Assembly (NCBI GenBank): GCA_014058105.1
Contig: JACGCM010001311.1
Location: 372,001 to 436,000, forward strand
Source: Kingdonia uniflora
Taxonomy: Eukaryota; Streptophyta; Magnoliopsida; Ranunculales; Circaeasteraceae
Length of the DNA stretch: 64,000 nucleotides
Reading direction: 5' to 3'
Positions 9,988 to 21,605 of this stretch are shown here, piece by piece. A program made the translations under genes and the position numbers. The notes below the pieces were generated by a model, which ran no database searches, was not told the origin of the DNA, and saw only the letters and a list, made by a program, of their open reading frames with translations. Position 1 is the stretch's first letter. Each line of letters begins with the position of its first letter.

Positions 9988-10613
9988 TGTAATGGCCTAA
10001 TTCTGTGAGCACGAAGTAGCCTGGAATTAGTCATTATACCAATGTACCTGTGAAAAACATCTAATAGACAAGAAATAACACAGGTGCTAAGTGTGGAAAA
10101 CCTATGAATATGTAAAAAAGCCACGACCTCGTGTTGAGGGTTTTTGTAATAGTGTCATTTATTGCTTGAGGCTGATGAATGATGATATCTTATTAAAAGT
10201 TATTTCTAGATTTAGAAATGGTTAAACTTGTGAATGAGAATTTTAGAGTTTTGAGAATCCTAGAAAATATAGTTTTCTTTATGATTTCTCTTATAAATTT
10301 TTGGTCTCTGTTTCTTCTGGAACTTTTTCTTTATATTGGCCTCTTCCGTAACTCTTCTTCATGCTAAAGAACATTCTCCGAACAATGCAGTTAGTGGTTG
10401 TTTGACTGAGTAGCAGCTGAGTTCCTAGGAGATAGGTGGTTTTAACTTGTTCAGGTTTTTGGTTTGAGCTTGACTCACATTTCTTATCAGTTCGTAGAGT
10501 ATGTGGCGATGTTGACTAGACAAGTCGTATGAAGAATGCGTGAGTCTGACATTGAGGTAATTCGAACTAGTGACAGCTCAATTCTAGGTAAGATCTAGGG
10601 ATAGGTCTCTACA
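9988..10613 (-). repeat. A: 3' LTR (about 626 bp)
   Basis: On plus it runs TGTAATGGCC… to …GGTCTCTACA. It pairs with 45538-46157 (same ends, same inner landmarks such as the AACTCTTCTTCATGC region and the CACTAGTTCGAATTACC block). The TATA region near 10330 is degraded (TATATTGG on plus) compared with the 5' LTR. Confidence 0.9.
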
Positions 10614-10632
10614 ATTGCCCCCCCGCAACCGA
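10614..10632 (-). other. A: polypurine tract
   Basis: Minus strand CGGTTGCGGGGGGGCAAT directly before the 3' LTR start. It confirms minus orientation. Confidence 0.75.
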
Positions 10633-10850
10633 AGTCACGAGTGGCTTTGGTTGAAAAAATATTTGGATATATGGGTATGCATGTTTTGAATTTTGAAAGA
10701 AGTAATGATGTTGTTGACTGCATGGAAAATGCGCGTGTAAAAAGGTGATGGATGTACATTGAATGTGGATGGGAATATTGATGCATGTGGCGGTCTGGGT
10801 TTGAAGGGTTTTATCGGTATTGATTGATGATGTTTGGTGAAATGTTCTTG

Positions 10851-10882
10851 CACAATAAATATAGAGTTATACAAAGAGTACC
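10851..10882 (+). promoter_or_regulatory. A: candidate antisense promoter block
   Basis: CACAATAAATATAGAGTTA followed by TACAAAGAGTACC. It sits about 65-95 bp upstream of the antisense start at 10945 and matches the blocks in B and D. It points away from the nearby LTR, into the element. Confidence 0.45.
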
Positions 10883-10944
10883 TGTACCGAGGATTGTGGC
10901 AAAGTACGTTTGATATGTTACAAAAATATCTATCATTTTGGAAG

Positions 10945-11650
10945 ATGGTGAAAACTCGTAGAATGGCTCTTGAATAGCGAATTGGTTCAGAAATGCAGAG
11001 GTAAAAGTTGAAGCTTTTCAAGGATCAATCCTTGGAGGATCCAGTTCCTACTCCTGTTCCTCCGACGTACAGAGGCATGTTGGAGAATAAAGCGGCAGAA
11101 GCTGAAGAAGAGTTTTACTATAGATGAAGGTTTCACCGCGTTGTCTTTGCAGGCGAGCAACGTTAGGTTTGTCTCCGCATCCTTGCGGAAGACAAAGTTG
11201 GGGAGACAGATGCAGGGATAGGCGTAACTGCGGTGCAGTTGAGTTAATTTCATATGTCACAATGGATTCTAACGTCGGGCCTTCTTCATCTTTACCAACT
11301 CTGCAAAGGTGGCAGTTGTAGAGGAGGAGGTGATGGTAGTGGAGGAAGGAGACAAAAAGTGGAAATCTGTTTCTGCATTTCTATCACTTTTTGGCACTAA
11401 GAAGACCTTTTGTTTGAAGAGTTTATTCAAATACTGAGTCTTCTACTTCCATAGTTTCCATTTAAAGTTCACCTAGACTTTGATCAAACTCATGGGAGTG
11501 AGCATACTCGTTTTTTCCAATTTTTATTTTGCATCAGGGTAAAAAATCACTAAAGCAGGACGAACTGAAGGATTTGATGTGTCAGAGTGCCTGAGGGACC
11601 TGTTAGTTGTAAAAATACTGAAAAAATTATTTATGTAAAGTACCTGAAAC
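10945..11650 (+). pseudogene. A: antisense gene, 5'-most module
   Basis: The ATG at 10945 gives MVKTRRMALE followed by a stop (TAG), then homology continues: PPTYRGMLENKAAEAEEEFYYR, later VAVVEEEVMVVEEGDKKW near 11300-11370 and MGVSILVFSNF near 11490. It has at least two early stops and frame changes relative to B. A near-duplicate phrase (GTGCCTGAGGGAC…GTTAGTTGTAA) occurs around 11588-11612 and 11708-11736. 10614-10944 is the leader. 11651-11865 has no clear coding segment. Confidence 0.45.
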
Positions 11651-11865
11651 TTGTTAGTTGAAATAATTTTTCAACTTATTAGCACTCTGACACAACTAAC
11701 AGGTCAGAGTGCCTGAGGGACATGTTAGTTGTAATAATTGAGTTCGAGGGGAAGAGATAAGTTAAAATATTTTTTCTCAAAATTTAGGGGTTTTTGTTAT
11801 GAGATAAAAGAATATTAACACTATTTGATGGGAATCGGTAATTAAAATGCATAAATAAGGGTAGA

Positions 11866-12240
11866 ATGATCTCAGAATATGGAGGAAGAGATAGGAATGG
11901 AGCGGACTCAATCCGTAGTGCCCCTGAAGGACAATTGGCAATTAAGATCACTGAAGTGCGGGAGAGAATTTTTGGATCATTGGGTTATGATGCTGAGTTG
12001 CCAATAAGGGAGTGTCAGTTTGAAAGATTAGGTTTAATAGGTAGGGAGCTTAAGTATGCCCATTTTTTCTTTGAGGGATTTTTTCGTGAACTGGTGAGGG
12101 ATCTTGCGGATCGAGAAGAGGTGGTGGGATTTATTATTGAGGTGAAGATCGAATTTGAGGATGTGAGGATCGTTATAGGTTTACCTGTTGGTTATGGTTT
12201 TTCAGGTCATCAAGGCTGTTTTAGATATAATTATATGTAA
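11866..12240 (+). pseudogene. A: antisense gene, MVRTRSQ-type module
   Basis: The frame is open from 11866, but homology to B and D begins at EGQLAIKITEVRERIFGSLGY. The counterpart of the MVRTRSQ start survives only out of frame (an ATGGAGCGGACTCAATC near 11898) because a few bases are missing just after it. The rest (ELPIRECQFERL, FFRELVRDLADREEVV, IIEVKIEFED) is conserved. Role unknown. 12241-12535 is intron-like and lacks a gene. Confidence 0.45.
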
Positions 12241-12535
12241 GTTGAAGGAAGTGAATATAAAAATAGGTGTGATAGAGTATAACTATTTTGAGTTTGAATA
12301 ATTTGAAAGAAATTATTGTTGAATATATCCTCAATTTTGGTAAATGTTATTTGTGACTGTTGTATAAAAGTTGAATTTAAGAATATTTGAATATTTGTTA
12401 TGGGAGCTTTAGAAATGACGTCAGTACTACTATAAGAGTAGAAGAAAAAGCATGTACAAAAAAAGCAGGTTGCTTCTGAATTTGTCTCTTGTGGAAAAGT
12501 TGTGAAAAGTCGATTACGTGTAAGAGTGAGTCAAA

Positions 12536-12985
12536 ATGAGCGTGGTGAGGTCAGAAGGAGATTTGGAAAAGAGAGATAAAAATAGATTAAAATATAAGGG
12601 AAACGGCAATGATGGGAAGGTGTTTTTGTCAGAAAGGTGTAAGACGTCTAACATGGATAGTGGAAGGGACGCCACGGTTCCAAAACCGATGATGGCTCGT
12701 GCGAGGCTCAATAACTGCCAACTGTTAGAGAGAATTTTTTTTAATATTGCTTCATCTTCGTCAATAAAACATTTTTTAACTTCTGAAAACTTGAAGAGCA
12801 GTAAGAGAGGAAGGAAGAAGAGAGGAAAAAATAGCATAAACACTTGTAGAGATTTAAGCGAAAGGGATCATCAGTCAAAGCATGAGAGAGTTGCTGAGTC
12901 GGAGTCGCGAAGGTGGTTATACAGCAGCGTGATGAGGGAAGGATACGACGCTGCCTCAGATTCACATTCTGATATAGAAGATTAG
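12536..12985 (+). CDS. A: antisense gene, basic Ser-rich exon
   Basis: An open stretch of 149 codons: VRSEGDLEKRDKNRLKYKG, SSSSIKHFLTSENLKSSKRGRKKRG, SERDHQSKHERVAESESRRW, ending SDSHSDIED. It matches D 4370-4778 and B 37975-38395. At its 3' end the conserved donor (GAAG then GTTAGTAG in B and D) reads GAAG then ATTAGTAG, so this copy has lost the GT of the splice site and would read into a stop. Confidence 0.5.
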   Translation: MSVVRSEGDLEKRDKNRLKYKGNGNDGKVFLSERCKTSNMDSGRDATVPKPMMARARLNNCQLLERIFFNIASSSSIKHFLTSENLKSSKRGRKKRGKNSINTCRDLSERDHQSKHERVAESESRRWLYSSVMREGYDAASDSHSDIED

Positions 12986-13218
12986 TAGATATATGTGATG
13001 TATGTATATGATTTTGGGGATCAATTTTTATTACTAGGAAAAGCGATAAATTACTATTTTTAGTAATCAAAGATAATCGGCTTGTTATATGAGATATGAA
13101 AGATATTTGAATGTGGTTGGCGAATATAAAAAAATAATAATGATAACCATAGATACCTAGACCTTTGTGTAGATCGACCGATAGGAGTGTTATCCAGGAT
13201 AGAAATCATTTGCTATAG

Positions 13219-13987
13219 TTGATATGTGGAATTCACCTGTAAGTGAGGCATCGACCTCTGGTTGGCCGACCGAGTCCGAGATTGAAGCGTCTGAAAGTGA
13301 GGAAGAAATATGCGTTGATCAATTTCTAGATTTCCTAGGAAGATTGGTGTTCTATTCTCCTTGTTCGGATGCATTCAAAGAGTTTTGTAAAACCAAGGCT
13401 TCTATAGGAGGTAGATGGGGAAATTATATCGATTATACCAGTATGCAATTTTGGGGTTGCACCATAGCAATGGGAGAAGAATATTTTTTATCTGTTGGCG
13501 AATTAGGCGAAGGAGAAAAGGGATAGAGGTATAAAGGAATCGATATCTATGGAGTATTATGATGGGAATGTTCATAATGAACTTTCTGAGGGCTTTTTAT
13601 GTAACCTGTCTCTGTTAGAGTATGGGTTGAGTCTTCCCCTTAACAATCTAGCTAAAGGGATTATGAATCTCATCGGTGCATGTCCCATTCAGATGAATGG
13701 AAACATATGGGAGGTGATAAGTGTTTGCAAAGCTTTGAATATTTGGTGGGAAGGAGAGGGTAGAAAGAGGAGGATATCCTCTAAGGATGTGCTGCAGTTT
13801 TATGGTGTAAAAAATTATGGTGTAAGTTGAGGGGCTTATTTCTGTGCAAAAGCAACTCGATCTTGCTTCTTTGATCTGAACTCAGTAGGTCGACCTTGGA
13901 ATGATAATATGATATGGGTGAAGGGTGACTGCTTTCAGAGAGATGATGAAGAACCCATGGAACTTCTATTTAGAACTGTAAAACAAT
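13219..13987 (+). pseudogene. A: antisense gene, Transposase_28-like exon (frameshifted)
   Basis: The acceptor TTTGCTATAG at 13209-13218 and the donor AAACAAT then GTAAGTAT at 13988 match those of D and B. Conserved blocks are VSEASTSGWPTESE, IGGRWGNYIDYTSMQFWGC, LSLPLNNLAKGIMN, CPIQMNGNIWEVI, VLQFYGVKNY and NMIWVKGD. It is broken by a frameshift near 13500 and a stop (GTAAGTTGA) near 13828. See 3361-4104 for the domain assignment. Confidence 0.65.
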
Positions 13988-14070
13988 GTAAGTATAACAA
14001 TGTATAATGTATGAGATTTATAGTAGAAATTGTACGATGCTCGTTGATGTTAACGTTTTGTGTATGACAG

Positions 14071-16390
14071 GTCCTAGGTCACAGGTGACGAGGAAAGAGT
14101 CGTTGATGGATAAAGTTTCTCAAGAGGAGATAGAACTCGGGGCTGTACTAGAAGATCTTGGCATTAGTAGAAAGAAGCCTGTTAGCAGCCGACTTGGAAA
14201 GGTTCTAAAATCTCATTCGATAAGGCTAATGACGAGCGCTGGCGGCAGCAAAAATAAGGGGGCTGATGGGGAAAGGCGAGCGAACTTTCCTAAGGCCCCT
14301 GGAGTGGACACAGCATAACCGGAGTCCATTATGTCAAACAAATTAGCTCGAACATTCCCCAAAAGGCAAATGCTGAAGCGTCCTGCAGCGTCGGGGACCA
14401 CGGAAAGTGGTGAGGCTGCAGAAAAGGTGAAAAAGAGAAGGATCAAACCTTCAAAATTTTCAAGGGGGAAGGTCGTAGATGATCGACCTGATGTGAAGGA
14501 CGATTGGAATGAGGTAAAGGAAAAGGCCAGGTTGGCAGCTCTCGTTCTCCATAAGGAGGAGAAGATGAGTAAAAATGGTAGGTTTATATACTTGAATAAG
14601 TTTGATTTTGTATTATAATTTGAGCTAATCAATAAGATTGATTTTGCTTAATTTTTGCAGGCCGCTCGGCTGATGAAGGGGATATGCCTCGGGGTTGAAG
14701 AGGAGAGAGCTGAGCTAAAGAAGAAGAATTTTGAACCTGAAAGGAGCGTAACTCGATTGAAGTCAGATTTAAGCAAGGAGGGGAAGCAGTTGGAGGCCCT
14801 GAAGGCTTCCCAAGTAGTAGAGATAAAAAATTTGCGGGTGGATTTGGATGAGGCCGTAGTTGAGCGTGAAAGGCTCGGGCGGCACCTTATGTCCAAGGGA
14901 TACTCTGAAGATGAGGTGGAGACCATTAGGACCGACACCTACATGGGGGAGGAGGAGGTTGAAGATGATGTTGTTGGGGTGGTTGATGGGTTGGATGGTA
15001 TGTCTCCTCAGACGGTGAGAGACAACCAAGAGGATGATGACGAATGCCCAGAGGTGGAAACTAAGAAGGTAGGATAGTGTAATGGCACTATTATTGTATG
15101 AATGTTATGGAATGTTGTAAACTGATTGGATATATTTTAGATAGAATTCTATAAGCTAAGTTACTTTTGTAAACATTGTTGTAGGGACTTAAGGACAAAC
15201 GCCTCAGAATAAAAGATTTAGAGGTTGAGCTTGCTCATGAGAGAGAAATCTCAACATCTTTGTTGTCTTCACAAGAGGAGCTGCAGGTTAGAGTAGAGCA
15301 AGAAATATTTGATTTGTATGCTTCATTAATATAGAGGCACAAAGTAATATATAGAGTATAGAGACGGACCACAAACTCGTTACCTGTTAAGGTACAAACG
15401 GCCCTGGAATGGTGCGTATAAAAGATGTTAGTCTTTGGAAAACAAAATTATAGAGAATGTGTATCTTAGACTTGGAAGTATATGTTATGGAGCATTCATC
15501 TGTGATTGTACTTTGACCTTAAGTCTGGAAGTAGTTTTACATAGTAGATGTCAAAAAATGGATATATTGTTAGAAGTGAGTCATATGTAGTGATTGAGTG
15601 TTCTGAATCAAACTTGATATAATATAAGTGTTATGTGCAGGTCGAATTAGAGTAAACTCGCTTACACGATGATAAAGTTCGTCAATGTAACCAAGAATTT
15701 GCAAAGGAGTTCGATAAGATGAGAGAGGCAAATGAAGATAGAAAAGATCAACATGTGAAGGTGCATTTCAATTTTTTGAGGTAATACAGACTGCTATCAA
15801 CCTGACTTGGCAGATCGAGGAGAAGGATGCCGAAATTAAGAAAGGGCAGAAAGAGCTCGAGGAGTTAAAAGAACATGCAGCAAAACTCTGAAGCCAGAAC
15901 GATGCATTGGTGGTAAAGAGCAGGGAATCTGATATGGCTCGTTACCGTATACATGCCCTAGAAAGATCGGATGAAGATTTGAATCGATCGATGGCTGGTT
16001 TGAGAAATAATCTGGTCAGGAAAACTCATGACCAAGAGTAAATTTGATCTGATCTGGCAATAGCAGGAGCGAGCTGGGGAGATTGAAGAAGAAATTAGCT
16101 GATAAAGATAACGAGTTAAAGGGAGCTTGAGACGATTTATCTGCGTCTGAAGTTACAGCCAAACAATTAACTTCAGCTTTCTCTGCAAAAGATATGGAGT
16201 TCAGGATGGTACAACGCAAGTATAATGAGTTGAATGAGAGAGTGGCTCAATTGAAAACTGATTTGGCGCAGGCCAATTCGCGTATCAGAAGCATCAAGGC
16301 TGGTAAGCGCTCGAAGAAGAATAAAAATGATGCCAAAGTTTCTCTTATTCAAGGTGATGTCATTAGTCTGTCAGCTTGAATAAGAGAGTT
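14071..16390 (+). pseudogene. A: antisense gene, coiled-coil exons up to the B insertion
   Basis: The exons are 14071-14577 (after GTATGACAG; KKRRIKPSKFSRGK, then donor GTAGGT), 14661-15068 (after TTTTTGCAG; a long heptad-rich helix with RLGRHLMSKGYSEDEVETI and an acidic tail), 15185-15289 (RIKDLEVELAHEREISTS) and 15641-16390 (EEKDAEIKKGQKELEELKEH…, NELNERVAQLKTDLAQANS, GDVISLSA). The arrangement resembles the coiled-coil tails of plant proteins annotated as 'gypsy-type transposase'. Several stops occur. Element B enters at 16396 and the reading resumes at 41244 (GDVARI…LRECQRKLDSALVRE). Confidence 0.6.
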
Positions 16391-16395
16391 GGAGA
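16391..16395. other. Target-site duplication of element B, left copy (GGAGA)
   Basis: GGAGA at 16391-16395; the right copy is GGAGG at 41239-41243 (4 of 5 identical). The host coding sequence joins across them (IRELE | GDVARI; compare B's own uninterrupted copy, IRKLEGDIAQI, near 34.7 kb). Confidence 0.75.
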
Positions 16396-17026
16396 TATAG
16401 GGACCTATCCCTCGATCTCTCCTAAAATCAAGCTGTCGCCAGTTTAAATTACCCCCATCTCAGGCTCACGTATTTTCAACATAACTTCTCCAGTCAGCAT
16501 TTCAACCTACTCCACAAACTGGTAAAGAACGCGGGTCGAGCTTAATCCGAAAAACTAAAACAAGTCAAAGACACTTGTATCTCACGAACTCGTCAGTTAC
16601 TCAGTCAACCGCCATTAACCACATTATTCGAAAAATGTGCTCCAGCAAGATGAAGAACTGCAGAGAAGGCCTATATAAAGAAGATGTTCCAGAAGAGACA
16701 AAGACCAGAAAAATTACACAAGAGATCACCTAGAAATTGCTTATCTAGATTTTCAAAATATTCAAACTTCTTAGCAACAAGGTTCGAACATTTCTATACC
16801 TAAAAATCACTTATAATAAGATATCCATTTTAAGCAATAAAGATACTCTTACAAAAATCCTTCACTCGAGGCCGTGGTTTTTTACCTATTCAGAGGTTTT
16901 CCACGCTAAAATTTACCTGTGTCATTTTCTTGCTTTCCATTTGAATATTGTCACAGGTTCATTGGTGTGATAGCGAATTCCAAGCCATTTCGAGATTTCT
17001 GAATTTGGCAATTTCATTTGGCACCG
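16396..17026 (+). repeat. B: 5' LTR (about 631 bp)
   Basis: Begins TATAGGGACC (the standard TG start mutated to TA) and ends AATTTCA beside the primer site. It has a TATA box CTATATAAAG at 16671-16680 in the GAAGGCCTATATAAAG block. It pairs with 40618-41238. Confidence 0.9.
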
Positions 17027-17028
17027 TC

Positions 17029-17043
17029 TGTGTGAAAGACTAC
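17029..17043 (+). other. B: primer binding site
   Basis: TGGCACCGTCTGTGT two bases inside the LTR. It has the same core as A (45521-45535, minus). Confidence 0.75.
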
Positions 17044-17088
17044 ATTTCCACGATATCCTAAGGCAGCCTTTCACTATGATTTTCAATC

Positions 17089-18530
17089 ATGGTTACTTCT
17101 AGATGACCAGCTACAGGTGTCCAGCTCGATGTATCGATGGAGCCAGGAGAGCTTACAGAGTTAAGGGCGAATCTCGATGCTGAAACATATTAAATGTGCC
17201 GAGCTCGAACTCCAGTTAACTAAGGATCGGGAGCTCCATGAGAAAGAGCTTGATGCAGAATGATAAGCTCATTTGACAGCGCTCAAAGGAAGACCAATTA
17301 ACAACAATGCAGACTGCCCTCGAAGCTCTGCCAAATGCTCAACAGGCTCCTCCACCAAGAGGTCACGATCAGATGCCAGAGACCTCCCGTGTTTCCGTAA
17401 GGGATAGATTGGGGCCTTGAGGAATCACCAGTAGAGCAATTTCCAGGAATCTTCAGCATGAACCACATCCCTCCGTACATTTGGGAGGGGATGTTCAGTC
17501 TGAAGCCAGTCGGGGTCACCGAATATCCGACCGTCAGGAGGAAGAATAACAACCTCAGCATCAAGTTCTAGCATGAAATCATGCGAGTGAAGGTACTTGT
17601 ACTCATCATCCACTTCCCGCCCGTACAGCGATTCACCAAGCACGTCATTATGTTACAAAAAAGCATATGGACCAACGAATTAAGGGGTTGATCAAAGCAC
17701 AAGTTCTGGGTACTACCGGCGATATTACCAGGTTACAAGGAAGTTCGATTGCCAAAGAGCTATTCGATATGGAGATACCAAAAGGTTTCCATACTCCAAA
17801 ATTTCATAAATACAAAGGTACTGACCCGAGAGGATGCATTTAAAAGTACCGTGATTCATTGGGGTTATACTCCAATCTCAACCACATCCTTTACCATTTG
17901 TTCGCTACTAGTCTGTAGGTGGAACCACTTCGATGGTTCCGCTCTCTCCCTGAAGACTCCATATATACGTTCGAGCAGCTGCAGAAGCAGTTCATCAAGA
18001 CATATGCTCACAACAAGGATAAAGAGGAGAATTTGTATTCACTTTTCAGTCTTAAGCAGTCACACGGAGTGAAACTCGAGGTTTTTGCAAAGAAATTCTT
18101 GGAACTCGCGTGTAAGGTGGATAACCTCAATCAGAAAATAGTTGTTATTACTTTCACCAACGCGCTCCAGCTCGATTGCAAGGCCAAATAGTACCTTTTC
18201 CTCAACAAACCTGCGACCTTGGAGGATATGATCACCAAGGTTAATAGTTAGGTCGACCTGGAAAGAATGATGTCTGAACGACAAAAATCCATTAAATCCA
18301 TCCTCTTTACCAAAGGTCCATCTACAGATCAGAATATTGAACCAAATGAGGAACAGGGAAATAAGAAGCGCACCAAGGGAAACACTGGCTACCCTAAGAA
18401 AATGGTCCGCCAAACAGACCCATCCTACCAAAGATGAATGTCTGAATTTTCACAATTTTACCAATACTTTTGAAGGATCAGCTCTACCGCGTCTCTCAGC
18501 CACTGGAACCAATCGATAATCGACCATATT
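17089..18530 (+). pseudogene. B: gag (broken)
   Basis: The ATG at 17089 gives MVTSR and then TGA, the same early stop as in A. The coiled N-terminal part and the capsid-like domain (about 17790-18250: FHTPKFHKYKGTDP, EPLRWFRSLPEDS, TFEQLQKQFIKTYAHN, EVFAKKFLELACKVDN, TLEDMITKVNS) lie in at least two frames. The end of gag keeps HPTKDECLNFHNFTN, part of the zinc-binding motif. Stops at CAG/CAA positions (CKAK* and KVNS*) break the rest. Confidence 0.75.
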
Positions 18531-18616
18531 GCCTATATCATTAGGTAAACCATCATTCTACTCAGAATTGCTATGCATTACAGAGGTTGCTCGAATACAT
18601 TTTCATAGAAGGATGA

Positions 18617-19240
18617 ATGTTCAAATATATTGCCGATCTGGAATCATACAAAAATGGCAGTTATAAGAAGCAGCTTGAAAATATTCTGGTCAATGATCAA
18701 GCTGAGGAAAAGCACCTCTACTATATGCACCACAGCAACATGATCGAAATCAATCAGATCACCAATTTTAGCAGATCTAAGCATAGGAGACTATCAGAAT
18801 GTTGTGATCTCACACCTCAAGATAAAGAAGACAAGCTTCTCCCGGAGTTGAGCAATCGCCGGCTTAGAATTTCATTTAAAGATTGCGATACTAGCCATGT
18901 TAAATTTTCACATCATGATGCGTTAATAACAATGCTAAAAATGAAGAAGTTTTGCATGCACACAATGAAGATTGATACTAGAAGCGGTATTGAGATTCTG
19001 TTTCAGAGTACTATCGACTAAATGGGTTTAGCCGACCAAGTTATTCAGAGTGACACCGATATCAGTGGATTTAATGGTTCTAAAAAAGAACGAGTAGGCA
19101 AGATCATCTTACCTATTACTATAGGAAAAACCACCATTGACGTCGTCTTCTATATCATCAATGCCAAATCTCGTTATCTTAGGATTATGGTCCGCCGCTG
19201 GATTCACAACATAGAAGCAATCGCATCCACCTATCATTAG
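18617..19240 (+). pseudogene. B: gag end and aspartic protease (active site altered)
   Basis: The first part (to 19021) has ADLESYKNGSYKK, LSECCDLTPQDKED, SFKDCDTSHVKFSHHDAL, then MKIDTRSG. The catalytic triad DTG reads DTR, so the protease would be inactive even without the following stop at 19019. The second open part (19022-19240) carries the IILPITIGKTTIDVVFYI flap-side region. Comparison with E (VDTGST) shows the intact motif in the wider group. Confidence 0.7.
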
Positions 19241-19262
19241 GCACTCCGATTCAAGCACGAAA

Positions 19263-20880
19263 ATGGTATTTATGAGATTAAAGGTAGTCAAAAGCTCTCT
19301 CGAGCTTGAAAAAATACCGTTTCTGCTACCCAAGATACCTCCGACAGATTTGTTGCATAGCAATTACATGAAGCTGATCACCTCAACGATCAATCTTTCA
19401 CGGAGGAGCTCAAAAAATACATCAACCTCGATGAACCTGGCCGCGGTACTTTTATTGGTACTAAGCTGGTTCTGCACGAAAAAGATGTTCTCATTCAGTT
19501 CTTACAACTCAATCGAGATATTTTTGCGTGGTCTTTCAAAGAAATGCCTGGGGTCGATCTGGCCAAGGCATGTCACAAACTATCCATCAACATCAGCGCC
19601 ACGGCAGTCAAACAAAAATAGTGACGACTGTCACCTCGTCTTCGATATTAAGTTAACATCGATATCGAGACATTGATTAAAGTGGGATTCATTCGAGAAG
19701 CCAAATATCCTGACTGGATATCCAATTTTGTCACTGTACCAAAGAAGAACGGAAAAGTCTAAGTTTGCGTAGATTTTACCGATCTGGACAAACAAACTCT
19801 AAAGGACAGTTTCCCTCTTCCCATCATTCATCAGATCCACGATTCTACAGTAGGCCATGATTCCTATCTATGATGGACACTGCTTCGGGGTACAATCAAA
19901 TTTCACTTTTAGAAGAAGATCAAGAAAAGACAACTTTCATCACTGAAAAAGGTCTTTATTGCTACAAAGTCATTCCCTTCGGACTCAAAAGCATAGGTGT
20001 CATATATCAATGGTTGATGACTACTATGTTCAAGGCAAATCTAGGGAAAGTCGCTGAAGTCTACATCGGTGATGTCTTGTGCAAGCGTACAGTCAGCCAA
20101 TCACATCTCAGATCTCAACAATATATTCAACATTTTTTGATCTTATAGAATGCGCCTCAACCCTGATAAATGTCAATTTGGGGTCCATTCTGGCCGATTT
20201 CTAGGCCACCTCATCAGCAAGAAGAGGATTGAGGCCGATCCATATCATATCAGAGCTCTCCACAACATGCCTTCTCCAAGAATATCAAATAACGTTCATA
20301 AACTTGCCGATAAGATTTCCGCTATCAACCATTTTGTCTCTAAATATTCAGACCACTATCATTGGCTATTCATGTAACTCCACGGTTGTACCAAACGAGG
20401 AAAGGTTTAGCCAAACACAGAGGTCATATGGACACTAGAATGTAAAGTAGCTTTTCAGGACCACAAAACCTATTTGGGGAGGTCTCCAATCATGAATACC
20501 CCAGTAGATAATGAGGAATAGATTATCTACCTAGCAGTCACCGATACTTCATTCAGCTCGGTTCTTATTCGCCTTGAAGGGAAAATCGAGAAACCAGTCT
20601 ACTTCATCAGCAAAACCCTCACTCCAGCAGAAACGAGGTACTCTAAAATTGAGAAACTTCTTCTCACTCTCGTCTATACTTCATAAACACTCAAACACTG
20701 CATCCAAGCTCATTCAGTCAAAGTCATGACCAACTACCCACTTCGGGAAGCTCTATCCAAGAAAGAAAAATCAAGGAGAGTATAATAGTGGTCAGTCAGT
20801 TTGGGAGAACATGATATCAAGTTCAAGCAGTGCCATTCCGAAAAGGGTCAAATCATTGCCGATTTTCTAGCAGATTTTCC
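19263..20880 (+). pseudogene. B: reverse transcriptase and first RNase H (inactive)
   Basis: Pieces in several frames: NRDIFAWSFKEMPGVD, then WISNFVTVPKKNGKV*VCVDFTDLDKQ, MDTASGYNQISLLEEDQEKTTF, VIPFGLKS, EVYIGDVL, then CQFGVHSGRFLGHLISKKRIEADP and the first RNase H (KPVYFISKTLTPAETRYSKIEKL, ending GQIIADFLADFP). The polymerase motif YIDD reads YIGD at about 20062-20073, which removes one catalytic Asp. Many stops are present. It would copy element RNA into DNA if intact. Confidence 0.82.
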
Positions 20881-20989
20881 TATAGAAGATCTCGTGTTGG
20901 AGGAGCACGATCCTAATCTTACAGAAGAAACTACCGAAGATCCACCCCTCAAACCATTTGACGAGCGAGTTGAATAGATTACAGCAAAA

Positions 20990-21380
20990 GGGTGGAGACT
21001 TCTTATGGATGGATCAGCAGGACCTGCAGGGTCAGGAATCGGAATCATCTTGATTGCCCCTTCCAATGACAAAATTGAGAAATCAATCAATTTGAATTTT
21101 GAGGCCTCAAATAATGTCACCGAATAAGAAGCTCTCATTCATGGACTCGACCGCATTTTTGAGCTTGAAATCCACAAACTCTCAGCTTACACAGATTCAC
21201 TACTCATCGTCCACCACTAACAACTCTGAGCAATATAATAAGAATGGGAAGATGATAGAGTATACAACCCTCATTACAGATAGGATGAACAAGTTCGTAA
21301 AAGCAACTCCTGATTATCTTCCTCGAGGTCAAAATAGACATGCCGACTCGTAGGCATATCTGGCTGGGGTCTTGGGTACA
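20990..21380 (+). pseudogene. B: second, archaeal-type RNase H
   Basis: LLMDGSAGPAGSGIGIILIA supplies the first catalytic Asp. EASNNVTE*EALIHGLD keeps the Glu, with a stop in front of it. SAYTDSLLIVHH supplies another Asp. It closes TPDYLPRGQNRHADS. This second RNase H, downstream of the normal one, is the family trait of plant Tat elements. Element A retains only this one (44350-44776). Confidence 0.75.
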
Positions 21381-21605
21381 GAAGCACGATATCTCTAGAT
21401 TAAAGTCATTTTAGCCCCAAGCAATGATCGCATTTCTGTATGCACAATCAACGCTGGGGGCGATAAAGGGGGAGACGACGATTGGCGAAAGCCTTTCTTA
21501 GCCTACCCCGGCGTCGATAACAGTTGTACCGGACCACTTTCAAAGAATCTAAAAGAGCGCCGACAGCTGATCAACAACTCAAAGCACTACACAAATCAAA
21601 ATGGT

